This document shows positions 7,861-14,447 of a stretch of DNA of 20,920 nucleotides, piece after piece. Source of the DNA: Pseudomonadota bacterium (lineage in GTDB: Bacteria; Pseudomonadota; Alphaproteobacteria; Rhizobiales; Hyphomicrobiaceae); NCBI GenBank assembly GCA_023410905.1, contig JAEYPL010000111.1:1-20920 (forward strand), given 5' to 3'. Positions within the stretch are counted from its first letter, which is position 1. Every line of letters begins with the position of its first letter. A program made the translations under genes and the position numbers. The notes beneath the pieces were generated by a model. The model saw only the letters and a list, made by a program, of their open reading frames with translations. It did not search any database and was not told the DNA's origin.

Positions 7861-8056
7861 GACTAACGGGTGGGTATTGGCGGTGTGGCGGTATTTATAA
7901 TCTGTCTACCCCGGCGCCGAAGCTTATTAAAGATATAAATGTTCATTATTTATTCCATAGCTTGGTGTTATTTGTCTGCTGATACTCAAGTTGATTGTGA
8001 TTACCATACTGAGATTATTTCCATCACCCCGCTATATTGTTGATGCAATGTTAGGT
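7861..8056 (-). repeat. attC-like element (membrane protein / higBA1 junction)
   Basis: Ends are GACTAAC (7861-7867) and GTTAGGT (8050-8056). TTGGCGGTGTGGCGG at 7877-7891 pairs over 15 consecutive positions with 8029-8043 if G-T pairs are allowed: 8 standard and 7 wobble pairs on the plus strand. On the minus strand those wobbles become A-C mismatches, so the fold is strongly strand-biased. The right core overlaps the higA stop codon. On the gene strand the 3' side carries GACAGATTATAAATACC. Confidence 0.75.
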
Positions 8057-8350
8057 AGCGTTTTCATGGAGTGATTTTATTGAATCGATGGACTTATGTT
8101 TGGCATTTGACTCTTCCTCTAAATCGTAATCATCCTGCAGCCCCAGCCAGAACTTAGCTGAATTTCCAAAATACTTACTTAATCTTAAGGCGGTATCGGC
8201 AGTGATACGTCGATTGCCTTTTAAAATTTCGGATATTCTAGTTTGAGGAATTCCTATGTCTTTAGCTAATCTGTATGCAGTAATCTCGAAAGGAATTAAA
8301 AATTCCTCCAACAAAATTTCTCCGGGATGTATGTTTTTCAACTTTGCCAT
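8051..8350 (-). CDS. higA: HigA-family antitoxin
   Basis: This 99-residue Xre-type DNA-binding protein shows the HigA signature: HPGEILLEEFLIPFEITAYRL at the N-terminus, the helix-turn-helix IPQTRISEILKGNRRITADT (about 35-54), then ALRLSKYFGNSAKFWLGLQ, which is diagnostic of the plasmid-maintenance HigA family. It should neutralise the toxin encoded 11 nt upstream and repress the pair's promoter. Its TAA stop lies inside the core of the neighbouring array element (ACCTAAC on the gene strand), so gene and recombination site are fitted tightly together. The order toxin then antitoxin is typical of higBA. Confidence 0.93.
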   Translation of the reverse strand: MAKLKNIHPGEILLEEFLIPFEITAYRLAKDIGIPQTRISEILKGNRRITADTALRLSKYFGNSAKFWLGLQDDYDLEEESNAKHKSIDSIKSLHENAT

Positions 8351-8361
8351 TTATGAAATTT

Positions 8362-8643
8362 TTAATGATAATCAATCACCTCCACTTCTAAGGCATTACC
8401 TGATGACCATTTGAAAATAATCCGCCATTGATCATTTATGCGTATACTATAAAACGTTTTTAAATTACCACTCAATTTTTCTAGTCGATTCGCCGGTGGT
8501 ATCTTTAGATCATTCAAGTCTACCGCGTTATTGATCATTCTGAGTTTTCTGCGACTTATCTCCTGAATTTGATTTGGAATTTTCTTAACGCGTTCGCCAA
8601 GCCAAATTTTCTCGGTTTCTTTAGTTCCAAACGAAATAAGCAT
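8362..8643 (-). CDS. higB: HigB/RelE-type toxin
   Basis: The 93-residue product has the compact RelE-like layout of the plasmid-maintenance killer family: an opening strand with KETEKIWLGERVKKIP, a helix (QEISRRKLRMINNAVDLNDL), the PPANRLEKLSGNLKTFYSIRI segment and the closing NDQWRIIFKW.....VEVIDYH. R and H residues in the last strands (QWRIIF, DYH) are those members use in ribosome-dependent mRNA cleavage. It is the first gene of the pair and is preceded by a putative promoter and operator, so it can be expressed independently of neighbours. Confidence 0.93.
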   Translation of the reverse strand: MLISFGTKETEKIWLGERVKKIPNQIQEISRRKLRMINNAVDLNDLKIPPANRLEKLSGNLKTFYSIRINDQWRIIFKWSSGNALEVEVIDYH

Positions 8644-8655
8644 ACTACCGGATTA

Positions 8656-8675
8656 CGTTACTAACGCTAAAGATA
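8656..8675 (-). promoter_or_regulatory. putative higBA1 promoter and operator
   Basis: CGTTA-C-TAACG (8656-8666) is a perfect 5-bp inverted repeat 13 nt upstream of higB. Immediately upstream on the gene strand is TATCTTTA (8668-8675), one base from the Bacteroidota -7 box TAnnTTTG. Position suggests autorepression by HigA. The second toxin-antitoxin module has the same ATATCTTT motif. Confidence 0.5.
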
Positions 8676-8720
8676 TGTATTTTTATGGGATCTGGCAACA
8701 CAGGCCACTTTTTAAATGCC

Positions 8721-8914
8721 ACCTAACGGGTGATTATTGCTGCAGGTGGGAAATTTTATAACATCCCGCTTAAACTGATGTTTGTTTTTTTATCATGATG
8801 AAATTAATATTTTGCCTGGATTTATTCAACCTGCCGATACTCAATGTTGAATAGCGAACTAAAAAACAAATTTTTTCATGTCTAGCCCCACTTGCTGCAA
8901 TACATTTGTTAGGC
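8721..8914 (-). repeat. attC-like element (higBA1 / higBA2 junction), best preserved
   Basis: Ends are ACCTAAC (8721-8727) and GTTAGGC (8908-8914), both exact matches to the integron R-box consensus RYYYAAC/GTTRRRY. After a spacer of 6-8 nt, arms 8736-8750 and 8887-8901 pair at 14 of 15 positions (one G-T). The loop of about 136 nt is AT-rich. It sits 13 nt after the upstream stop codon and 77 nt before higB. Confidence 0.8.
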
Positions 8915-8927
8915 GTCGTGCTGTTCT

Positions 8928-9284
8928 TCAATATGGCTGTATCAATACATCCGTTGGAATATTCAGTTTGTCATGCAACTTCCGTATAATATCTAGTGAC
9001 AGTTTTCTTTTTCTGTTTAGGATTTCACTGGCCCGGCTCTTCAGTCCTACAACATTGGCTAAGTCTACCTGGTTGTATCCTAATTGCTCCATGCGAAACT
9101 TGATGGCTTCAACTGGGTCAGGTAGTTCTAACGGGAATTGGTCGTCCTCGTATTTTTCGATTAAAATACTCAGGACCTCCAGTTCATCGCCTTCTGGAGT
9201 GTTTTTTTTAGCATCAAATAGCACATCTAATCGCGCCATTGCCTGCGAATAGTCTTTTTTTGTTTTTATAGGTTTTACTGTCAT
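8928..9284 (-). CDS. antitoxin with C-terminal helix-turn-helix (HigA-like, second module)
   Basis: This 118-residue protein pairs with the toxin gene 3 nt upstream. The N-terminal half (KTKKDYSQAMARLDVLFDAK and an acidic stretch with ISILIEKYEDDQFPLELPDP-like character) is the toxin-facing region seen in antitoxins of the HigB_toxin family. The C-terminal half is an Xre-type helix-turn-helix: IKFRMEQLGYNQVDLANVVG, then LKSRASEILNRKRKLSLDII. It should bind the palindrome upstream of the toxin gene. It is not similar in layout to the HigA encoded just to its left, so the two modules are independent acquisitions, not a duplication. The stop is 13 nt from the array element core. Confidence 0.9.
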   Translation of the reverse strand: MTVKPIKTKKDYSQAMARLDVLFDAKKNTPEGDELEVLSILIEKYEDDQFPLELPDPVEAIKFRMEQLGYNQVDLANVVGLKSRASEILNRKRKLSLDIIRKLHDKLNIPTDVLIQPY

Positions 9285-9287
9285 TGC

Positions 9288-9581
9288 TTAAATTTTGAGG
9301 GCATCGATTTTGTCATATTCGGCGTGTGTGCCTATAAAACGTATCCACACTATTTGATAGTCATAGTTGATCTTCACAATCAGCCGGTAGTGATTGCCTT
9401 TGATGTTGAAAACAACGCGGTTTCCCGCTAAAAAGCTGGCAGAAGGATACTCGGCTTTGATAGCCTTTGTATTTTTCCATTCTCCTTTGCTGGTCTCCTG
9501 GTACCAGGCTTTTAACTGCTGTTCACAGTCAGGATGATTTTTCCAGAACTCTCGTAGGATTTTCTTGGCAATAACTCTCAA
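9288..9581 (-). CDS. HigB_toxin-family mRNA interferase
   Basis: The 97 residues follow the HigB_toxin family closely: opening RVIAKKILREFWKNHPDCEQ, then LKAWYQETSKGEWKNTKAIK, the core ASFLAGNRVVFNIKGNHYRL, and IVWIRFIGTHAEYDKID at the end, with the THAEYDKI motif diagnostic of the family. Members cleave mRNA on the ribosome. The start codon is TTG at 9581, set by a TGA in frame four codons upstream (9585-9587 region) and by the family's usual N-terminus. A promoter and an operator-like palindrome lie directly upstream. Confidence 0.93.
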   Translation of the reverse strand: MRVIAKKILREFWKNHPDCEQQLKAWYQETSKGEWKNTKAIKAEYPSASFLAGNRVVFNIKGNHYRLIVKINYDYQIVWIRFIGTHAEYDKIDALKI

Positions 9582-9595
9582 CCTTCAACTTTTAT

Positions 9596-9624
9596 CAAAG
9601 ATATTAAAAGTTCCCAAAATGGGA
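9596..9624 (-). promoter_or_regulatory. putative promoter and operator of the second toxin-antitoxin module
   Basis: On the gene strand TATCTTTG (9596-9603) matches the Bacteroidota -7 box TAnnTTTG exactly, 14 nt before the TTG start, so the leader would be very short. Directly upstream lies TCCCA-AAA-TGGGA (9612-9624), a perfect palindrome of the kind often found before higBA operons, placed to block the polymerase. No convincing -33 box was found. Confidence 0.6.
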
Positions 9625-9672
9625 TATTTATTTTAACGAAATGTCGGCTATTGTGAAGGCTAAGCTCATGAC

Positions 9673-9868
9673 GCCTAACGGGCGGGCATTGGCGTTGTGG
9701 CGATATTCTGTGTTCCGTCTGCCCACAACTGAAGGCGAATAATGAACTAATTTACAAGTTTATTTCTACTACTCAATAGCGTTCTGTCAAGCTGGATATG
9801 AAGCACAATAGCGAAACAAAACTGCTTTTTTCCCTTCAAGCCGCCTTAACGCCAAACCGATGTTAGTG
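9673..9868 (-). repeat. attC-like element (higBA2 / two-gene unit junction)
   Basis: The left end is GCCTAAC (9673-9679), an exact RYYYAAC; the right end is GTTAGTG (9862-9868). Arms 9689-9702 and 9842-9855 form 12 standard pairs, one G-T and one mismatch. The gene strand reads CTAACATCGGTTTGGCG at the 5' side and GGCAGACGGAACACAGAAT before the 3' arm. The loop is about 139 nt and AT-rich. Confidence 0.75.
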
Positions 9869-9878
9869 GCATGTGCTT

Positions 9879-10386
9879 TCAGTCACGAATTTTTGCATGT
9901 TCAACCAATACGACTTTGTTATTGTCGAATTTTACAATAAGGTGATGAAACATGAACCCAAGCCCACCTCCGCCGAAACCCATGTCGTAAACGAAAGTGC
10001 TATCACTGTTTCCCCATGCTGCGTCGCCTAAAATCTGTTTGACTTGGCTTGTGTCTTTACCAAGAAGCCTTTTGCTTTCAATGATGTCTCCTGCCATTTG
10101 AAAACGTCCTTCTCTGTCGGTTTGCCAATTGAGATTTGTCAAAGTCCCTGCTCGGCGTGTAAGTAATCCAAAACATCAACAGCCTAATTAATCCAAGGTA
10201 AATAAGCGGTGTCGCCAACAGCGTGATGCTCCATGTTGCAATTTTTCTTGTTCTGTCTGTCTTAACGAACATTTTCAGCATCCGCCTGCAAACAATGAAA
10301 GTAGTCGCAGCAATTATGAAACAGATTACGTAAACTTCTATGCTCAGTCCAAATAATTGAGGTATGTCAAGAAGAGTAAATGTCAT
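9879..10386 (-). pseudogene. membrane protein with BamE/SmpA-like C-terminal domain, frameshifted
   Basis: Two overlapping frames appear to be halves of one gene. The upstream half, starting at an ATG at 10386 just after the previous stop, encodes two membrane helices (about IEVYVICFIIAATTFIV and ATWSITLLATPLIYLGLI) and then FWITYTPSRDFDKSQ. The downstream half, in another frame, encodes WQTDREGRFQMAGDIIESKR, then LLGKDTSQVKQILGDAAW and strands ending HHLIVKFDNNKVVLVEH. That is the small two-helix, three-strand layout of BamE/SmpA-like domains. Removing one base near 10126-10131 (CAATTGG) joins FDKSQ to WQTD. The longer ATG at 10473 would overlap the previous gene by 67 nt and is less likely. 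It may be a real mutation, a sequencing error or, less likely, a programmed frameshift. Confidence 0.65.
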
Positions 10387-10406
10387 GAATAGTGTCACTA
10401 TGAATT

Positions 10407-10790
10407 TTAAACGGCTGGAAGTCCATCGGAAAATGTCAAAATAAATCCTTCTTTTGTTTTGTCGGCGAAACAATACCTGATTTCATAACCACCCTGAACA
10501 TTTGTCAAACAATTGGCAGTATAGAATAGATGTGCTGTAGCAGAGGATGTTATTGGTTCTTCACCATTTTTGCTAAACATACCTGTGCTATCATCCTTGT
10601 AAACATCCCAGGAATAATCCCAGTTTTTGGCAAAAGAAAATTTGTCTTTGTGGTAAGTGTCTACTAAAAATTTCGAGAACGTTTTATTTGTCAGTGAATC
10701 TTTTCCAATTGGAAATATATTTTGAGCAATAGATTTTTTGCCAATAAAGAAAAGGGCTGCAAAATATATTATGAATGTTTTGAGGTTCAT
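10407..10790 (-). CDS. small secreted protein, unknown function
   Basis: This 127-residue protein has a signal peptide (MNLKTFIIYFAALFFIGKKSIAQ) and a mature part of about 104 residues rich in aromatic residues, with two cysteines (TANCLTNVQGGYEIRYCF) that could form a disulfide in the periplasm. No family is recognised. The ATG at 10790 lies 13 nt after the array element, with no space for a promoter, and the stop is 20 nt before the probable start of the frameshifted membrane protein, so the two form a two-gene cassette unit. Confidence 0.72.
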   Translation of the reverse strand: MNLKTFIIYFAALFFIGKKSIAQNIFPIGKDSLTNKTFSKFLVDTYHKDKFSFAKNWDYSWDVYKDDSTGMFSKNGEEPITSSATAHLFYTANCLTNVQGGYEIRYCFADKTKEGFILTFSDGLPAV

Positions 10791-10802
10791 CTTTTATATG
10801 GC

Positions 10803-10936
10803 AGGTAACGGAAAACGGCTTTGCGATGTGGTGGCAATCCGTGTACCGTCAGCCTAAATTTATTAATAAAGTTGAATAGTAGCATAACGTTTAGCACTTA
10901 TTCATCAGCCACCATATTGCAAAACCGATGTTATAG
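10803..10936 (-). repeat. attC-like element (secreted protein / 153-aa protein junction)
   Basis: This is the shortest element at 134 nt. Cores are GTAAC (10805-10809) and GTTATAG (10930-10936). The 20-nt arms 10816-10835 and 10908-10927 pair with 17 standard pairs, two G-T and one mismatch (CGGCTTTGCGATGTGGTGGC on the left). On the gene strand it carries GGCTGATGAATA after the 5' arm and GGCTGACGGTACACGGATT before the 3' arm, the two boxes shared with sister elements. Confidence 0.8.
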
Positions 10937-10952
10937 GGCGTTTCTTAGTGGT

Positions 10953-11414
10953 TTAAACTTCAGGTATTCGCAACTTCAAATAATTTTGTTTGATCATTTC
11001 CATTTGAGAGATTTCGATTATTTCTTCTTCCTTATTTTCCGCTTTCCATTTGGCAATCGCATGGATGGTGAATTCTTTTGTGTCACTCATCCCTGGTGGT
11101 GTTCTCGCTTTAGCTAAGTCAGCCCAAAAAGTAATTTTCAGTTTTTCCAACTTGCTCAAGTCACAATTATGACTAAGGAAATGTGCAGGCAACCAATCTA
11201 AATAGTCTTCCAAAAGCTTTCGACTTCGTTTTGTGTCAGCCTCTATCGGCATGACACTTTTATTTATGAAGTCAAACGTAGCTTTAGTCTCCAGATTAAA
11301 ATTCAATAAGTCTATCAATACATTCACCGCAAGCACTCCGCTTTTCATATAATCAATGCTAATAAAGGAGTGGGTAAAATTGTGAATTGCTGATTTGTAA
11401 TTTTTGAATTTCAT
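10953..11414 (-). CDS. 153-aa cytoplasmic protein, unknown function
   Basis: The protein has no signal peptide or membrane segment and looks mainly helical: MKFKNYKSAIHNFTHSFISI, then KSGVLAVNVLIDLLNFNL, a SRKLLEDYLDWLPAHFLSHN segment, LKITFWADLAKARTPPGMSD and a charged tail (KWKAENKEEEIIEISQME) ending in LKLRIPEV. The conserved-looking HNFTHSF, LPAHFLSHNCD and ARTPPGM blocks suggest a defined family, but I cannot name it. The composition is that of a normal expressed protein. The ATG at 11414 is 25 nt after the element, and the stop is 16 nt before the next, so the gene fills its cassette completely. Confidence 0.75.
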   Translation of the reverse strand: MKFKNYKSAIHNFTHSFISIDYMKSGVLAVNVLIDLLNFNLETKATFDFINKSVMPIEADTKRSRKLLEDYLDWLPAHFLSHNCDLSKLEKLKITFWADLAKARTPPGMSDTKEFTIHAIAKWKAENKEEEIIEISQMEMIKQNYLKLRIPEV

Positions 11415-11438
11415 TTTGAAAACTGTCGCTCTAATGCC

Positions 11439-11629
11439 CTATAACGAACAGAGCTTGCTGCTGTGCTGGTATTTTATAATGTCCAGCCCGGAGCCGCTGC
11501 TGATTGAAAAACTGATGATGAAGATAACACAAAAGCTGATAGAATTCCGTCGGCTGGCAATGGGCTGATAGCGATTTAAAGCTGAGAACATATTCGTCTG
11601 CCAGCATAGCAGCAAACTCCCTGTTGTAT
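11439..11629 (-). repeat. attC-like element (153-aa protein / defence operon junction)
   Basis: Left core CTATAAC (11439-11445), right core GTTGTAT (11623-11629). The 19-nt arms 11451-11469 and 11601-11619 form 17 standard pairs, one G-T and one mismatch (CTTGCTGCTGTGCTGG on the left). The gene strand shows GGCAGACGAATATGTTC after the 5' arm and GGCTGGACATTATAAAATACC-like sequence before the 3' arm. The right end is 154 nt from the HNH gene stop; the hairpin described below fills part of that gap. Confidence 0.78.
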
Positions 11630-11705
11630 GTTCGCCCTTCGTCTTGGTAATTTGAATTGAAAGTATGTGTCCATCGAAGTAGGGTGTGTCCCGGAAGCGT
11701 GGGAA

Positions 11706-11774
11706 CAAGGCAGGCTCTTGGGCAGGTTTGCTTTTGTGCTGTGGGTTTGTGTGCCTGCCCATGTGCCTGACTTG
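11706..11774. repeat. two-stem hairpin, copy 1 (3' of the defence operon)
   Basis: The outer stem pairs 11706-11715 with 11765-11774 (one mismatch). A 4x4 internal loop TCTT/ATGT follows, then a 7-bp inner stem GGGCAGG (11720-11726) with CCTGCCC (11754-11760) around a 27-nt loop. The same architecture, internal loop and flanking TGCGTTGG occur in copy 2 beyond the other end of the operon, with different but still complementary stems. It ends 9 nt from the HNH stop codon and has no T run, so it is not a standard terminator. Confidence 0.65.
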
Positions 11775-11783
11775 GTGCGTTGG

Positions 11784-12803
11784 CTAAATCACAGTTGCAT
11801 TTCTGCAAGCTGTCAAATAAGCGACTTCCAGAAATTTTTTATTCAGATGCTTATTCGTTGATTTGGCTGCTAGATAGTCATTAAAAGAAATAACAGTACC
11901 CATTTGAGTCATTGTTTGATACTCTTCCAGCCAACCTTTATATGCCGCTTCTTCGCAACAAACAGCTTTATATCTTTCTTCAATTCCGAAAATTTCTTTC
12001 CAGCGGTCAACTTCATTATTTGAATTGTCCGGAGTTATTAAAATATCAATGTCGGCTGAAGTGAGATTTTCAACATCTGTAGTATTGAAAGTAAACTCTA
12101 TATCAATGTTTGTACTTGTCGAAGTAATAAAGGGGAAAAACACATTTCTACGAGGCCCGCCATATCTTAAATTTATAGGATCTTTTCGTGTCTTATATTT
12201 TGAGTTACATGTATGACACATCGGGACGAGGTTATCAAAATTTACAGAATTGAAAGGATATATTTCCTTTGGGAAATAATGGTCGTAGGCTTCCCTTTTA
12301 GCATTTTCTGAATTTAGCATTGGCAAAATTCCGCAAAATGGACATACTGTTTTATTGACACCTTTCTTGAAAAATTCTTTATAGTGTTTATTGATGCCGC
12401 CTAAACTTGCATTTACTCTTGAGTCGTCTAGCAAATCATAAGCATTGACAAAAAATTTGTAAAGCTTGTTTGAAAAATCTTTATCAACCACTTTTATTGC
12501 GGCATATTGAATAGGGGAATAACTCCCTGAACAAAGAGCTTCAATGTTGTTATTTTTTCGAAATCCATCATGCAAAAGTCTTTTGAAACTTTTCGGCTTT
12601 CTTTTTAGATCATTGTATATTTCCTGAATTGGATTTAAGAGGTAATTGTTTGGCATTGCGTTTACCAAAGCACTAAATGAAGGCATCAGTAAATCTGTAG
12701 AAAATGGCTGTGACGCATTACACCAAACATCTAAAACCAGATGCCTGATATAGACATGGAATTTATCTAATGGATGCTTTATGTGTTTATACTTAAACAG
12801 CAT
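11784..12803 (-). CDS. HNH endonuclease, PtuB (Septu)-like
   Basis: This 339-residue protein carries an HNH nuclease domain with zinc-finger cysteines: C154-P-F-C157, then Y173-DHYFPK with catalytic H175, then N191-LVPMC-HTCN with C196/C199 and the final asparagine N200. The layout DHYFPK...FDNLVPMCHTCNSKYK is that of PtuB and related nucleases paired with AAA/ABC ATPases in Septu and retron-associated defence systems. About 150 N-terminal residues precede the nuclease and about 135 follow, longer than the smallest PtuB proteins. Its ATG lies 3 nt after the ATPase stop, so the pair should be translationally coupled. Likely role: cut DNA or RNA when the ATPase senses infection. The cleavage target is unknown. 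Confidence 0.88.
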   Translation of the reverse strand: MLFKYKHIKHPLDKFHVYIRHLVLDVWCNASQPFSTDLLMPSFSALVNAMPNNYLLNPIQEIYNDLKRKPKSFKRLLHDGFRKNNNIEALCSGSYSPIQYAAIKVVDKDFSNKLYKFFVNAYDLLDDSRVNASLGGINKHYKEFFKKGVNKTVCPFCGILPMLNSENAKREAYDHYFPKEIYPFNSVNFDNLVPMCHTCNSKYKTRKDPINLRYGGPRRNVFFPFITSTSTNIDIEFTFNTTDVENLTSADIDILITPDNSNNEVDRWKEIFGIEERYKAVCCEEAAYKGWLEEYQTMTQMGTVISFNDYLAAKSTNKHLNKKFLEVAYLTACRNATVI

Positions 12804-12806
12804 TTG

Positions 12807-14447
12807 TTATTCTTGCTTTATTAAAAAATCAATCAAAAGAGTTTTTTCAATTGATTCACCAAATTCGTCAGTAAGTTCAATAGCGGTGTTCTTGTCAATT
12901 TCCTTGTCTAAAAAAGACTGTTTTATTTTCTTCAATTTTTGATCGGGCATTTCTGAAATAGTTTCAGTTTTTCCAAAAACTTTCATGGTAATTAGATTGA
13001 CCGAAGCACCAAACGTATTCATGTCAGGGCTTCGTACATTTCCTTTTTCAAAAATGAAAACCCGTTCCCGTCTGCAATCCGACACGATAAACGGCGAATG
13101 GGAAGTAATAATAATTTCCTGCTTTCGGATTTTATCAACCGCTTCTTTTTCTTTGGTTGCTTTATTAATAAGTGTGATTAACTGCGAACGCCATTCAGGA
13201 TTGAAATGTGTTTCTGGTTCATCGTAAACTAAAAGTGAACCTGAAGTGTTCAATAACATGATGCTGCCTAATACATGCATTAACTGGTGTTCTCCATCAC
13301 TCAGGTTTTTATATTTGATTGGCTCAGTCTCGCCAGTTTTGTTGAATCGAAGCTTATCTAAAACAAAAATCAGTTTATTTCTTTGTGGCACCGGCACCAT
13401 GTAGGAAAGGTTATCATAGGTCATGCTTGGTGCTTCTTTTATACGATTTCTTGTTTCAACAGGATGGTGATGGATATTCAAAAGGTTCAGGTAATATAAA
13501 TCTCTGAATAAGGCAATCGCCGAACCGAATCTTCTTTGAAAAGCTTCTCTTAATTCCTTGCTGAACCAAAAAGCCATTTTCAGTTCTACAACTTCTTCTT
13601 TATTGTTTACCTCTTCTTTTATTTCCTCATAGACAGTTGCACAACATTTTAAATCCTCAATGGCTTTGCTGATGGAAAGTGGCAGCGGAATCATGTGTCC
13701 CCTGTAATTTCTGAAATGAATAGTGATACTGAAGCTGTCAACCGGCCTTTCTGTTTCCAGTTCCAATTCTTCTGTTACAAGGTGGCTGTTATTTTGTTCG
13801 CTGAAAAGATAATTGCAGATAGTTGCCATCTGACTGCTTTCATAGTCGAGGAAAAAAAGACGATTAAGTCCTAATTCAAGATTGATACTTTTTGCCAGTT
13901 CCTTTTCCAGTTGTTGAAAATAGCGATAGGATGATTTTATAAAAGGATTGCTTAACAATTCATTTTGACCGGAACTATAAGCAATCACATGATTTGGCAG
14001 AATAAAAAGTTCATGGTCTTTACTGTTTTCAACTTTTATGTTGTTGTTGGATGATAAAGAAACCCTCGGTAATTCTTTAGGTTGTTTTACAATTGTCAGT
14101 TTTGCTTCTCTCGTTCCTTCCCAATCTAATTTGCCGATTTTTTCGAGGCTATTTATTCTTGAAAGTTGAAACGTAACATCAAGCAAATAGGTAATCTCAA
14201 AACCAAAATCCGATTTGAATTTTCTTTGCGGTTTACCTTCTGCCAGCACATAGTGATCTAAATAGTAAAATATTTCACAGATAACTTCCAGCAGATTTGA
14301 CTTTCCCGATCCGTTTAAGCCAACAAGACAGATAGGCTCCAGTTTGCCGTCCGTCAATTCGGCTTTGTCAAACCAGAACTCACTGCCCGGCGGTAACCCA
14401 CGGAACCCTCTTTTATCTCCCAATATTTTTACATGCAATAGTCTCAT
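12807..14447 (-). CDS. restriction-linked AAA/ABC-type ATPase, PtuA (Septu)-like
   Basis: This 546-residue ATPase is of the SMC/OLD-like class. It has Walker A GLNGSGKS (43-50), ABC signature-like NLSDGEHQL (381-389), Walker B LLVYDEPETHFNP (405-417) with the catalytic glutamate E410, and the switch histidine in TSHSPF (448-453). Between these lies a long, mostly helical insertion (about 90-340). Such ATPases pair with HNH nucleases as PtuA-PtuB; related ones are found inside type I restriction loci. The start overlaps the hsdS stop (ATGA), placing it in the restriction operon. No TOPRIM nuclease domain is visible, which separates it from OLD nucleases. The C-terminal about 75 residues form a separate helical tail that may contact the HNH partner. 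Confidence 0.88.
   Translation of the reverse strand: MRLLHVKILGDKRGFRGLPPGSEFWFDKAELTDGKLEPICLVGLNGSGKSNLLEVICEIFYYLDHYVLAEGKPQRKFKSDFGFEITYLLDVTFQLSRINSLEKIGKLDWEGTREAKLTIVKQPKELPRVSLSSNNNIKVENSKDHELFILPNHVIAYSSGQNELLSNPFIKSSYRYFQQLEKELAKSINLELGLNRLFFLDYESSQMATICNYLFSEQNNSHLVTEELELETERPVDSFSITIHFRNYRGHMIPLPLSISKAIEDLKCCATVYEEIKEEVNNKEEVVELKMAFWFSKELREAFQRRFGSAIALFRDLYYLNLLNIHHHPVETRNRIKEAPSMTYDNLSYMVPVPQRNKLIFVLDKLRFNKTGETEPIKYKNLSDGEHQLMHVLGSIMLLNTSGSLLVYDEPETHFNPEWRSQLITLINKATKEKEAVDKIRKQEIIITSHSPFIVSDCRRERVFIFEKGNVRSPDMNTFGASVNLITMKVFGKTETISEMPDQKLKKIKQSFLDKEIDKNTAIELTDEFGESIEKTLLIDFLIKQE

Noticed and set aside
8051..9581. Duplication of one toxin-antitoxin module
   Set aside because: Both are toxin-first, but the toxins belong to different families and the antitoxins differ in layout, so they are independent.
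11706..11774. Rho-independent terminator after the HNH gene
   Set aside because: The hairpin is strong, but no T run follows on the gene strand, and the related copy lies upstream of the operon.
11431..11808. Open frames of 125 and 107 codons on the minus strand
   Set aside because: They run through the attC-like element and the hairpin. The peptide is rich in P, H, C and Q and resembles translated repeat. The partial likeness to the frame at 20537-20761 (HGQAHK / HGKAHK) is explained by the two hairpin copies, and the alignment needs single-base gaps.
11784..14447. Retron, because PtuA/PtuB-like pairs occur with retrons
   Set aside because: No reverse transcriptase gene lies in the window, and the hairpins lack any recognisable msr-msd layout.
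12807..14447. OLD-family nuclease (Gabija GajA-like) for the ATPase
   Set aside because: No TOPRIM domain follows the ATPase motifs; the nuclease is the separate HNH protein.
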